Assembly: GCF_026427355.1 (NCBI RefSeq) | Contig: NZ_CP102664.1 | Span: forward strand, 1,116,001-1,180,000 | Source of the DNA: Sphingobium sp. JS3065 | Lineage (GTDB): Bacteria > Pseudomonadota > Alphaproteobacteria > Sphingomonadales > Sphingomonadaceae | Reading direction: 5' to 3' | Length of the DNA: 64,000 nt | Shown here: positions 19,634 to 28,436 of the stretch, in pieces | Layout: each line of letters starts with the position of its first letter | Numbering within the stretch: position 1 is the stretch's first letter | Made by a program: the position numbers and the translations under genes | Notes under the pieces: model-generated | Told to the model about the DNA's origin: nothing | What the model saw: only the letters and a program-made list of their open reading frames with translations | Databases searched by the model: none

Positions 19634-20493
19634 GCTTCACCGCCTTCCGCCGCCGCGACCTGCTGGCCCTCTCTTTCATGGTGTTCGGCCTGTCCGCCCG
19701 CGCCTTGCCGGAAATCGGCCATCCCGACGCCTGGGGCGTGGATTATGGCGAGGCGACCGACCCCGCCGTCGCCCGCAGCTTCGACCTTCTGGTGCTGGAG
19801 CCGGATTTCGCCCGTCCGCTGACCCCGCTTCGCGGTCCGGGCAGCCGGTTGCTGGGCTATATCAGCCTGGGCGAAATCAATGTCGCGCGGCCCTTCGCCG
19901 CCGACCTGGAAAAGGCGGGGGCGCTGCGGCAGGCCAATCCGAACTGGCCCCAGGCGCGCCTTGTCGACCTGCGCGATCCGGCCTGGACCAAGCTGGTGCT
20001 CGACCGCCTGATCCCCGCCATATTGCGCAAGGGCTATGACGGCATCTTCATGGACACGCTCGACAATGCGGAGGCGATGGAACGGCAGGACGCCGACCGG
20101 AACAAGGGCATGGTGGCGGGGGCCGCCCGGCTGGTGCAGGCCATCCGCAAGCGCTTTCCGGACATGGCGATCATGATGAACCGGGGCTATGCGCTGCTGC
20201 CGCAAGTGGCCGCGCAAATCGACCTCGTTCTGGCCGAGGCCATGGCGTCGCGCTGGAATTTCACGGACGGGCGCTATGAAATGACCTCCGCCGCCGATTG
20301 GCAGTGGCAGGCGGACCATCTGCTGGCAGCCAAACGGATCAATCCCCGCCTTGGCCTCGCCACGCTCGATTATTGGGACATGCGCGACAGGGCCACCGTG
20401 GCCAGCCTCTATGCGCGGGAGCGTGCCGCCGGGTTCCAGCCCTATGTGTCCACCCTGGCCCTCGACCGGCTCATTCCGGAGCCTCACTCATGA
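19630..20493 (+). CDS. Stand-alone PelA-type glycoside hydrolase (GH114/GH166-like)
   Basis: A 287-residue exported TIM-barrel protein equal to only the hydrolase part of PelA. The signal contains RRRDLL and ends ...LSARA, possibly a Tat signal. The barrel begins WGVDYGEA; likely catalytic acids are D142 in GIFMDTLDN and E203 in LAEAMAS, in the places of the PelA hydrolase acids. It would trim or free Pel-like chains in the periplasm. The start at 19630 overlaps the pelG stop; its stop overlaps the next gene. The deacetylase half is absent and is found instead in the RTX protein upstream. Confidence 0.87.
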   Translation: MSFTAFRRRDLLALSFMVFGLSARALPEIGHPDAWGVDYGEATDPAVARSFDLLVLEPDFARPLTPLRGPGSRLLGYISLGEINVARPFAADLEKAGALRQANPNWPQARLVDLRDPAWTKLVLDRLIPAILRKGYDGIFMDTLDNAEAMERQDADRNKGMVAGAARLVQAIRKRFPDMAIMMNRGYALLPQVAAQIDLVLAEAMASRWNFTDGRYEMTSAADWQWQADHLLAAKRINPRLGLATLDYWDMRDRATVASLYARERAAGFQPYVSTLALDRLIPEPHS

Positions 20494-22220
20494 ACATCCA
20501 GGCACTTCGCGGCCAGAACATGGCCATCGTCGGACCGATAGCGGGAGGCGGGCTTCTGCTCGCCGCCACGGCCCTGCTGATGCCCAGCCATTGGCAGATC
20601 GCCGATGCGATCAGGCGCGCGACCTTCGCGCCGCCGCCGGTCGCTGTCCCTCTGCCGCCGCCCAGCACGGCGATGCTGATGCAGCGCTTTACGGAGGGCA
20701 GGAAGCTCTCCGTCCCCGACCTTCAGCACCTGCTGAACGCATCGGTCGCCACCGCCAGCGCGTCGCTTCTATCCAGGCTGGCGGACGCCCTCGCGAAGGG
20801 TGGCGCGGCACTTCCCAGCGACCGGATCACCTATGACATCATGGCCGGCGGTCGCCCGGACGTTGCGCTCGCCTTTCTGGAAAGCCGTCCCGATCGTGCC
20901 GCTCCCGCGGCCTGGCGCCTGCGCTTCGACCTGCACCGAAAGACCGGAGATGCGCAGGGCGCGGCGGACCTTCTTCGCAACGCCGCCATGAACCCCGGCA
21001 CGGCCCCGGCGAAGGATCTGGTCGAGGCCAGCTATGCGCTGGCTCAACCCGACATGCTGATCACCGCCGCCGAACATGGCGCCATAGCACCGCTCAGCCC
21101 CACGCAGTCGCTGGATCTGGCGTCATGGGCGAACGGGGCAGGGCGCTATGATCTCATTGGCCGGATCGACCGGGCGGGGACTGCCGGATGGCGCAACCGG
21201 AATCCCTGGCTGGCCATGACCCTGGCGCAGCGGTCCGGCGATACCGGATCGGCGCTGCGCTATGCCGCCATGCTGCCGACCGGCCGCGATGACGCGCGCG
21301 AAAGCATCATCATGGCGTCCGGAAACCGGGAGGCGATGCGGCGATGGCTGCTGGACCGGGCGGGCCAGAAAGGCGCCGACCGGCAGGCGATAGCGCAGCG
21401 GCTTCTGGAGAAGGGTTTCCGGTCGGACGCCATCGCGCTGCTAAGGACCGGATCGGATGACAAGGCATCCACTGAGCGCATGCTTTACCTGATGGGTCCG
21501 CGCCCGGTCGCGCAAGACCTTGCCTGGCTCAGGGCGCGGGCGTCGAATGACCCGCGCTGGGCGGCGGCCTATATCGAGCGCGCCCAGCCCGCCGAGGCGC
21601 TGGCGTTCCTGGAAGCTCAACCCGCCGCCGACAGCAGCGACATGCTGATCCAGCGCATCACGCTCGCCAATGCCGCACGGGACAGGGCGGCTGCGGCACG
21701 GGCGCTCGACCGCCTGCTGGATGGGCGCACCCTTTCCGCCGGGCAGATCAAGGCGGCGGGAAGCGCACGGCTTCCGTCCGAAAAGGCCGCCTATTATGAC
21801 CTTGCGCTTACCAAGGCCCGGATCGCGGCGGGGCAGGCGGAACCCTCCGATCATTTGCGCCTGGCATGGAATGGCTGGGACAGGGGCGATGCACGGGGAG
21901 CGGCCGATCAACTGCAACTCTATCTGCGCGACCGTCCCGACGACCGGGCGGCGCTGCGCCTGATGGCGGATGCCCAGGCGAAGCTGAGGGGGGAAGCGGC
22001 GGCGAAGCCCTGGCTGGAGCGGGTGATGGCCGTCACCCCGCCGCTTTCGGTGGAACGGGCCGAACTGCTGACGCGCCTTGGCCGGACGTCGGAGGCGATG
22101 GCCACGGTGGAAGCGCTGCGCCGCGCGAGTCCCCATGACCGCAAGCTGGACATCATGCTCGCCCGCCTGCTCATCACCGCGGGCGATCCCGGGCGGGCGC
22201 GGAAGGTGTTGCGGCCATGA
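20490..22220 (+). CDS. PelB-like TPR scaffold (N-terminal half of PelB)
   Basis: A 576-residue protein with one N-terminal membrane segment (about residues 12-32), a Pro-rich linker and then alpha-helical repeat sequence with degenerate TPRs, clearest near residues 470-575. In PelB a TPR scaffold and an outer-membrane pore form one chain of about 1190 residues; here the two parts are separate genes with combined length near 1080. The start at 20490 overlaps the hydrolase stop and its stop overlaps the barrel gene (ATGA), so equal expression is likely. Identification rests on context, topology and repeats. Confidence 0.75.
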   Translation: MNIQALRGQNMAIVGPIAGGGLLLAATALLMPSHWQIADAIRRATFAPPPVAVPLPPPSTAMLMQRFTEGRKLSVPDLQHLLNASVATASASLLSRLADALAKGGAALPSDRITYDIMAGGRPDVALAFLESRPDRAAPAAWRLRFDLHRKTGDAQGAADLLRNAAMNPGTAPAKDLVEASYALAQPDMLITAAEHGAIAPLSPTQSLDLASWANGAGRYDLIGRIDRAGTAGWRNRNPWLAMTLAQRSGDTGSALRYAAMLPTGRDDARESIIMASGNREAMRRWLLDRAGQKGADRQAIAQRLLEKGFRSDAIALLRTGSDDKASTERMLYLMGPRPVAQDLAWLRARASNDPRWAAAYIERAQPAEALAFLEAQPAADSSDMLIQRITLANAARDRAAAARALDRLLDGRTLSAGQIKAAGSARLPSEKAAYYDLALTKARIAAGQAEPSDHLRLAWNGWDRGDARGAADQLQLYLRDRPDDRAALRLMADAQAKLRGEAAAKPWLERVMAVTPPLSVERAELLTRLGRTSEAMATVEALRRASPHDRKLDIMLARLLITAGDPGRARKVLRP

Positions 22221-23737
22221 CGCCATTTGCCGCCACCTTGCTGCTTATGGGGCCGCCGCCCCTGATGGTCGCGGCGCTGCCGTCCGATACCGGCGTGACG
22301 GCGTCCGACATGAGGACGGTCGATCTGGAATGGCGCGGGGACGTCCATCTGCAACTGGACAATAGCGGTTACGAGTTGGTCGTGCGGTTCGACCGGCCTA
22401 TCGAGGATGCCGCGCTCAAGGCATTCGCCAAGGCCGCCGGTCCCGATCTTGCCGATCTGCGCTGGAATGACGACAGCCTTGTCCTGCGCGCTGCCGTGGG
22501 ACGAAAGCTGGAGGCGGTGGCGGATGCACGCATCCTGCGCGTCCGTTTCCTGCCTGATGCGGATACGTCGCTCGCGCCCATAGCCGCCACGGAGCCGCAG
22601 GCGACGGATATGGACGTCGAACTGGCCATCGCCAGGGCGCAGGCCGATGCGGCGGCGGGCTATCCGGACCTCGCCCGGCGGCGGCTGGCCCCTCTGGCGG
22701 CGTCGCATCCCGACGACAAGCGCATCCAGCGCCTGCTGGGCGACATGGAGGTGGCGGAGGGCGCTCTGGCGCTCGGCGCGAGCCGCTATCGCAATCTGGC
22801 CGCCGACGATCCCTTTGCGCGCCAGGCGATGGCCGAATCGGGCGGCAACGCCATGGCGGCGGTCACGGCGCGGGGCGGCAAGGTCTTCTGGCAGGCGGAG
22901 GCCGGATTGAACGCCATGGTCCCGGTCGATCCCCGTTTTTCGTTGGGAGCCGGCGTCCGCTGGTTCCGGTCGGAGGCGGACGCAGTCTATGGCCCGACAG
23001 GCATCCTCATCAACCGCACATCCCGTTCGGCCATCGGTGACCTGTTCGCGACGGTCAATCTGGGCGCCGTTTCGCGGATAGAGTTTCAGGGCAGCGCGCA
23101 ACTGGACGAGAAAGTGGCCGGGGCGGGACTTCGCCTGTTCGCCGGTCCGCCCGAAAGGCAGGCCCGGCTGGTCCTGGCCTATCATCTGCCCGACCTGGCG
23201 ACGCCGGAGCAATCGACCTTCGGCGGCCATATCAGCCGCGCAGGCATTGGCGGGACGATCCGGCTGACGCCCGAACTGGCGGTGCAGGCCGATGGCGGCT
23301 GGAACGGCTACGGATTGAGGGGGACGGGCGCCCGCACGCGCAGCTTCACCGTGGCGGGCGGCCTGGATTATCTGCTCCGCCGCGGCTCGCCATCGCTGGC
23401 GGCCAGCTATCGGTTCGACGCGGAATATGTCGACCGCACGACGCTTCGGCCCAATGGCCTCGCCTATATCCCGCTCAGCGATCGGGAAAATCACAGCTTC
23501 CAACTGGTGTCGGGCATGTCCTGGACGCGGTGGCAATTGACCGGCGCGGCGGGCTGGACCTTCGACCGCAAGGGCAAGACCGACGGTCCCACCGCCAATA
23601 TCAGCGCCACGGGACGGCTGAGCGCCGGTTGGCGCCTCCAGGCGAGCGGCGGCGTCAGTTCGATCAGCCGTCCGGGCATTTCGGGCCGCCAGCTTTATCT
23701 GCGCGTGGCGTTGACGCGCTATCTGGGGAGGCATTGA
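22217..23737 (+). CDS. PelB-like outer-membrane beta-barrel (C-terminal half of PelB)
   Basis: 506 residues: N-terminal hydrophobic signal, a small alpha/beta part with a TPR-like stretch (about 140-200), and from about residue 225 a series of alternating amphipathic strands ending in LYLRVALTRYLGRH, as in bacterial outer-membrane pores. It is the likely exit pore for the Pel-like polymer. The last residue is His rather than the usual aromatic, though aromatic residues occur nearby. It overlaps both neighbours, sharing TGATG with pelD. Confidence 0.78.
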   Translation: MTPFAATLLLMGPPPLMVAALPSDTGVTASDMRTVDLEWRGDVHLQLDNSGYELVVRFDRPIEDAALKAFAKAAGPDLADLRWNDDSLVLRAAVGRKLEAVADARILRVRFLPDADTSLAPIAATEPQATDMDVELAIARAQADAAAGYPDLARRRLAPLAASHPDDKRIQRLLGDMEVAEGALALGASRYRNLAADDPFARQAMAESGGNAMAAVTARGGKVFWQAEAGLNAMVPVDPRFSLGAGVRWFRSEADAVYGPTGILINRTSRSAIGDLFATVNLGAVSRIEFQGSAQLDEKVAGAGLRLFAGPPERQARLVLAYHLPDLATPEQSTFGGHISRAGIGGTIRLTPELAVQADGGWNGYGLRGTGARTRSFTVAGGLDYLLRRGSPSLAASYRFDAEYVDRTTLRPNGLAYIPLSDRENHSFQLVSGMSWTRWQLTGAAGWTFDRKGKTDGPTANISATGRLSAGWRLQASGGVSSISRPGISGRQLYLRVALTRYLGRH

Positions 23738-24684
23738 TGCTGAAGAAGCGGCCAGTCCTGCTGCAATGCATTGAGATGCTGATCCTCTTCGCCGCCCTGA
23801 TGGCGGTCGACCACGGACTCCTGAACGGCAACGCCTTTTCCGATCTCAACCCCAATCCCTATTGGTTGCCGGTGCTGATCATGGCGATGGCTTACGGCAC
23901 GGGATCGGGGCTGGCCGCAGGCGCGATCGCTTCGGCCATCTGGTTTCACTGGTCGAACCTGTGGGCGGGGCCAGCCGACCATATCGAACAGCAATTGCGC
24001 CTGTCGATCCAGCCGATGCTGTGGATGGTGACCGCCCTGGTGGCGGGCGAGGTCACCGCCAGCCGCAGAAACCGGATCGCGGATCAGGAACGGCAGCATC
24101 AAGCGATGGAGCGGAACTGGAAGAAGCTGGCGGAGGTCATCGCCCGGCTGACCGACACCAACCGCAAGCTCCAGGTACGGATCGCGACGGAACAACGCAC
24201 GGTCGTTCAGGCGATCGCCGCCGGGCTGGGCCTTGCTCAGCCCGATCCGGAAAGCCAGGTCGACGCCGTCGCCCGCATGATCGCCCTTGCCGCCCAGACG
24301 GAGGATTTTACCTTCTACGACGTTCGCGGCAATCAGGTCACCGCCCGCTTCGGGGGCAAGGCGGCGCTCGGCCAGCCGCCCGATCTCACGCGATCCCCCA
24401 TGGTGCAGGCGATGCTGGCTGTTCCCCGGCTGTTGCGAAGCGACCGCAGCGCCGATCAGGCGCTTGTTGCGCCGTTCGGACTGCTGGCCGTGCCGGTGTC
24501 TGACGGCGCAGAGGCATTGGCGGCCATCATCCTGGTCCAGAGCGCCGCCGGCATCCGGATGACCGAAGCCTACGTGGCGCAGCTTCTCCAGATCGCGGCC
24601 CTTCTGGGCAAATGCCCCGCGCTGTTCGGGCGCGATCAGGCCTTTGCGACGAAATGGCTGGTGCCGGAAGGAAAGGTGGCTTGA
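23737..24684 (+). CDS. pelD: PelD-like inner-membrane GAF protein lacking the GGDEF domain
   Basis: 315 residues. Three to four membrane segments lie in about 8-105, a coiled linker follows (about 110-165), then a GAF domain (about 165-300). PelD of Pseudomonas aeruginosa is about 455 residues because a degenerate GGDEF domain that binds c-di-GMP follows the GAF domain; here the frame stops right after GAF, with no sign of a frameshift and pelE starting at once. Allosteric c-di-GMP control through PelD therefore appears to be missing. It should still form the synthase complex with PelE, PelF and PelG. Confidence 0.83.
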   Translation: MLKKRPVLLQCIEMLILFAALMAVDHGLLNGNAFSDLNPNPYWLPVLIMAMAYGTGSGLAAGAIASAIWFHWSNLWAGPADHIEQQLRLSIQPMLWMVTALVAGEVTASRRNRIADQERQHQAMERNWKKLAEVIARLTDTNRKLQVRIATEQRTVVQAIAAGLGLAQPDPESQVDAVARMIALAAQTEDFTFYDVRGNQVTARFGGKAALGQPPDLTRSPMVQAMLAVPRLLRSDRSADQALVAPFGLLAVPVSDGAEALAAIILVQSAAGIRMTEAYVAQLLQIAALLGKCPALFGRDQAFATKWLVPEGKVA

Positions 24685-25544
24685 TCCTCCTGCTTGTCCT
24701 TTATTCCATCGTCGACCTGCTCCTGCTCTTTCGGGCGATGTTGGTGGGAGAGGGGGGCATATCATGGTTTGCGCCCGCCCATTTGCTGCTGAGTTGCGCC
24801 GCCTTGCTGGTCATGATGGGCCGCCTCGGCGACTTGAGCGCGCCGCAACGCTTCGCCCTGCCGGTCGGCGCCGCCATGGGGCCTGCGGCCATGCTTGTCT
24901 GCCTGTTGCTGGCGCCCCTGACTGCGGGATCGCGAAGGAAGCGACAGATCGTCTATCGCAATGCCCGCAGCGGCAAACAGCGTTTTGCGAACACGCCGTC
25001 GCCGGTCGAACGGCTTGGCCGGATATTGGATGAGCGCGTGCGCTATCCCGAAAGCGACGAGATCGGCTCCCTGGCGACCATGCTCCGTTATGGCAATCTG
25101 CAGGCCCGCTATCGGGCGCTGGAAACCGCCGTGATCTCGTTCGAGCCGCGCCTGTCGCCGCTGATCGTCATGGCCCTGTCGGATGAAGACCAGACCATCC
25201 GCGCACTGGCCGCCGCCGCCGCCGCCCAGGTCAGCTATAATCTGGCGCAGCAGCGCAGCGAGTTACAGGCCAGGATCGCGCCCGCCCAGCATCTTGAAGA
25301 CCGTTACGTCCTTGCCATGCTGCTGGCGGATCATGGCTGCTTCAACCAATTGCTGCCCCAGGGCCAGCGGCTGCGGCTGTGTCAGGAGGCGAGCCGGAAA
25401 CTGGAGGATGTCGCGGGCCTGCTGGCTGGCGGGGACATCCGGCGCAGGGCGTTGCAGGCGGCGCGCGCGCAGGTGAGGCGGGCCGTCGAGGGAACCGCCA
25501 AATCCCGGCTTGTCCGCCGGTCGGGCGTGGAGCCAGCATCCTGA
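24681..25544 (+). CDS. pelE: PelE-like membrane/TPR protein
   Basis: 287 residues with two or three membrane segments in the first 85 and a soluble helical-repeat domain after (about 95-275), the PelE layout (PelE is about 330). TTG 24681 is chosen: it overlaps the pelD stop as TTGA and has AAGGAAAGG just upstream; the only upstream ATGs lie inside pelD and no ATG fits better. It would bridge PelD and the PelF glycosyltransferase. It shares one base with the pelF start. Confidence 0.8.
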   Translation: MILLLVLYSIVDLLLLFRAMLVGEGGISWFAPAHLLLSCAALLVMMGRLGDLSAPQRFALPVGAAMGPAAMLVCLLLAPLTAGSRRKRQIVYRNARSGKQRFANTPSPVERLGRILDERVRYPESDEIGSLATMLRYGNLQARYRALETAVISFEPRLSPLIVMALSDEDQTIRALAAAAAAQVSYNLAQQRSELQARIAPAQHLEDRYVLAMLLADHGCFNQLLPQGQRLRLCQEASRKLEDVAGLLAGGDIRRRALQAARAQVRRAVEGTAKSRLVRRSGVEPAS

Positions 25545-27034
25545 TGGCGGAAGCGGGGGACAGCGACATCTGCCTGATCGTCGAAGGCGCTTACCCTTTC
25601 GTCGTCGGTGGCGTTTCAAGCTGGTTGCAGGACTTGATCCTGAGCATGCCGGACCTGCGCTTTTCGCTGGTCGCGATCAAGGCGGGGAATAGTGCCCAGC
25701 CATGGCGCATGGCGCCGCCGCCCAATGTCGTCCAGGTCGTGGAAGTCCCCCTTCTGATCGAACCCTGCCTGCCGCGCCGCTATCCCGCGCCGCAGATGAA
25801 GCGGATCGGGCGGATGCTGCTTGCCTTCCTGTCGACCGGCGGAAAGGACGAACTGATCCGTCTGCGGCAGGCGCTGGAGGCGTTGAAACCCACGCCTGCC
25901 GCCGGCGATCTGCTCTCCAATCCGGAAATATTCGATCTGTTCACCCATTATTACGACACCGCTTTCCGGTCGGCTTCCTTCCATCATTTCTTCTGGGCGA
26001 TGCGGGTGCTTTTGGGCGGCCTGCTCAAGATGCTGCTCGCGCCCCTGCCGCGGGCGCGGGTCTATCACACCATTTCCACCGGCTTCGCAGGCCTGCTGGC
26101 GGCGCGGGCCGCCTATGAGACCGGCCATCCCGCCTTCATCACCGAACATGGCATCTATATGCTGGAACGGCAGATAGAGATCATGATGGCCGACTGGATC
26201 GGGGACCAGATCGAAACCGGGCTGACGCTGGACCGGGAGGGGCATGACCTGCGCGACCTGTGGCTGGCGGTTTTCCAGACCTATACGCGGGCCTGCTACG
26301 ATGCCTGCGATCCGATCATCGCCCTTTACGGCGCCAACAACCAGACCCAGCGCCGCCTGGGGGCCAGGCAGGAACGGCTGCGCGTCATTCCCAACGGCAT
26401 CGATGCGGATCGCTTCGCGTTCATGCAACGGGCCTGCGATCCGGCGCGCCCGCTGGTGGCGCTGATCGGTCGGGTCGTGCCGATCAAGGACATCAAGACC
26501 TTCATCAGGGCCGCCGCGCTGGTCCTGGCGGAAATGCCGGAAGTGCGCTTCGCCATATTGGGGCCGTTGGACGAAGATCCCGATTATGCCGCCGATTGCG
26601 CGGCGCTCGTCACCGAATTGGGGATCGGCAACGCCGTGCAATTTGCGGGACGCGTCAATGTGGCCGAATGGCTGCCCCGCATCGACCTGATCGTGCTCAC
26701 CAGCCTGTCGGAAGCGCAGCCGCTGGTGATATTGGAAGGGGGCGCCTGCGGCGTGCCCGTGGTCGCGCCCGACGTTGGCAGTTGCAGGGAGATGATCGAG
26801 GGGCGGACGCCCGCCGTCGACCGGCCCGGCGGCATCGTCACCCAATTGGTCAATCCGGAATGCACGGCGGTCGCTATTCTCAACCTGCTGCGCGCGCCTT
26901 CATTGCGCCGGGCTATGGGCGAAGCGCTGCGCGAGCGCGTCGTCAAGGATTATGATCGCAGCGCCATCATCGCGGAATATCGGCATATCTACAGCGCGCT
27001 TGGCGCCCAGGTCCGCTTTTCGGAACTGCAATGA
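25544..27034 (+). CDS. pelF: PelF-like GT4 glycosyltransferase
   Basis: Cytosolic polymerase of the Pel synthase, 496 residues (PelF is about 507). It shows the PelF N-terminal motif EGAYPFVVGGVSSW (residues 14-27), ITEHGIYMLER, RVVPIKDIKTF, and the E-x7-E retaining-GT motif E390/E398 in SEAQPLVILEGG. PelF uses a UDP-linked N-acetylhexosamine. ATG 25544 overlaps the pelE stop by one base; the longer frame runs inside pelE. It is the last gene of the + operon; the secretion genes converge 12 bases later. Confidence 0.93.
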   Translation: MAEAGDSDICLIVEGAYPFVVGGVSSWLQDLILSMPDLRFSLVAIKAGNSAQPWRMAPPPNVVQVVEVPLLIEPCLPRRYPAPQMKRIGRMLLAFLSTGGKDELIRLRQALEALKPTPAAGDLLSNPEIFDLFTHYYDTAFRSASFHHFFWAMRVLLGGLLKMLLAPLPRARVYHTISTGFAGLLAARAAYETGHPAFITEHGIYMLERQIEIMMADWIGDQIETGLTLDREGHDLRDLWLAVFQTYTRACYDACDPIIALYGANNQTQRRLGARQERLRVIPNGIDADRFAFMQRACDPARPLVALIGRVVPIKDIKTFIRAAALVLAEMPEVRFAILGPLDEDPDYAADCAALVTELGIGNAVQFAGRVNVAEWLPRIDLIVLTSLSEAQPLVILEGGACGVPVVAPDVGSCREMIEGRTPAVDRPGGIVTQLVNPECTAVAILNLLRAPSLRRAMGEALRERVVKDYDRSAIIAEYRHIYSALGAQVRFSELQ

Positions 27035-27046
27035 CCGGTCGGCGGA

Positions 27047-28429
27047 TCAATGCTCCCGGAAGGACAGCCATAGCGATTGGGTGAGCGGCTCCAACGCATA
27101 TTGCAACGCCGTCCGCCGCCGCAGGGGCACCAGAATCTGTGCGGGCATCCCGGCCTTCAGGCTGAAGTCCCCACCCCGCAAGCCCCTGATCGTTTCCAGT
27201 TCGCGGGGCGGCACGATCACCTCCGCCGTGAAGAAGGATGCGCCCGTCTTCTCGTCCTGGAAGCTGTCGGCGGACAGGCGGCTGATCTGGCCGTCCATGA
27301 TCGGCAAGTCCCGCTCATGCAGGCTGTTGAACCGAATCTGCGCCTTCTGGCCCAGTTTGAGATCGTCGATATCGTCGGGAGAGATGCGCGCCTCTATGAC
27401 CAGCCCGGCCCGGTCGGGGACGATGTCCATCAGCTTCTGTCCGGGCGAAATCACCCCGCCGACGGTAAAGACGTTGAGGCCGACGATCATGCCGGTGGCG
27501 GGCGCCCGGATCTGGAGCCGCGCAAGCTGATCCTTCGCCGCGCGATATTTGGGCAGCACTTCGTTCAGCGAGAATTCCACATCGCGCAATTCCGATGCGG
27601 CCCGTTCCTTATAGGCCTTTTCCGCTTCCAGCGCCTTCAGCCGGTTTTCCCCCGCTTCCGCGCCCGAACGGGCGATGCTGGCGGAAAATTGCCCCTCCTG
27701 TCCTCTCAGATCCGCCCGCGCCCGCTCCAGCGCCCTGATCCGCGATTTGGAAACGAACCCCTTTTCCGCCACGTCGCGCAGGCTTTCCAGTTCCTCCCCG
27801 ATCAGCCGCGCCTGTTCGGAGGACGCCGCCAGTTGAGAGCGATAGCCACGCGCCGTCTGCTGCACCTGACTGGCCTGTTCATGCAGAACGCCGGTCTGCG
27901 CCATCAGCACCGAGGACCGGGCGTTGAACTGCGTCAGTTGAAGGCGGATCGCCTCCTGCGCATCCTCCTTTTCCTGCCCCTTGAAGGTTGCGAATTCGGC
28001 GGGCCATTCGACATGGCTGGAGCCTAGCTGTTCCGCGATCAGCCTTGCCCGTTGCGCCTTGAGTTCGATGAACTGCGCGCCGTACATGCGCGCCTGCGCC
28101 CGGACTTCGGCGGAGGCCAGTTCCATCAGCGGCTGGCCTTGCCGGACATGCTGTCCTTCCTTCACGAAGATCGCGCCCACCACGCCCCCGTCGCGATGCT
28201 GCACCGATTGCCGCTGCCCCGACACGGTAAGCCGACCGGGCGCATAGGCGGCCGCGTCCAGCCGCGCAAAGGCCGCCCAGCCAAGGAACAGGACGAAGAA
28301 CAGCACCGCGACGATGGCGCCCGTCCGCATGTCGCGATCCGGCCGGTCATCGATCATTTCGGCGTCTTTGGCGGACGGATGGTAAAGCTGGACGGTCCCG
28401 CCGGCGTCGCTGATCCGAATCTCCCCCAT
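27047..28429 (-). CDS. HlyD-family type I secretion membrane-fusion protein
   Basis: 460 residues: short cytoplasmic N terminus, one membrane segment (about 36-56), then a lipoyl-like half-domain (GGVVGAIFVKEGQHVRQGQPL), a long coiled-coil hairpin (about 115-290) and the C-terminal beta-barrel part, as in PrtE/HlyD adaptors. It links the ABC transporter to an outer-membrane TolC-type channel. It starts 7 bases after the ABC gene stop, with GAGGGG upstream. No outer-membrane partner lies in the window. Confidence 0.92.
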   Translation of the reverse strand: MGEIRISDAGGTVQLYHPSAKDAEMIDDRPDRDMRTGAIVAVLFFVLFLGWAAFARLDAAAYAPGRLTVSGQRQSVQHRDGGVVGAIFVKEGQHVRQGQPLMELASAEVRAQARMYGAQFIELKAQRARLIAEQLGSSHVEWPAEFATFKGQEKEDAQEAIRLQLTQFNARSSVLMAQTGVLHEQASQVQQTARGYRSQLAASSEQARLIGEELESLRDVAEKGFVSKSRIRALERARADLRGQEGQFSASIARSGAEAGENRLKALEAEKAYKERAASELRDVEFSLNEVLPKYRAAKDQLARLQIRAPATGMIVGLNVFTVGGVISPGQKLMDIVPDRAGLVIEARISPDDIDDLKLGQKAQIRFNSLHERDLPIMDGQISRLSADSFQDEKTGASFFTAEVIVPPRELETIRGLRGGDFSLKAGMPAQILVPLRRRTALQYALEPLTQSLWLSFREH

Positions 28430-28436
28430 GACGGCC

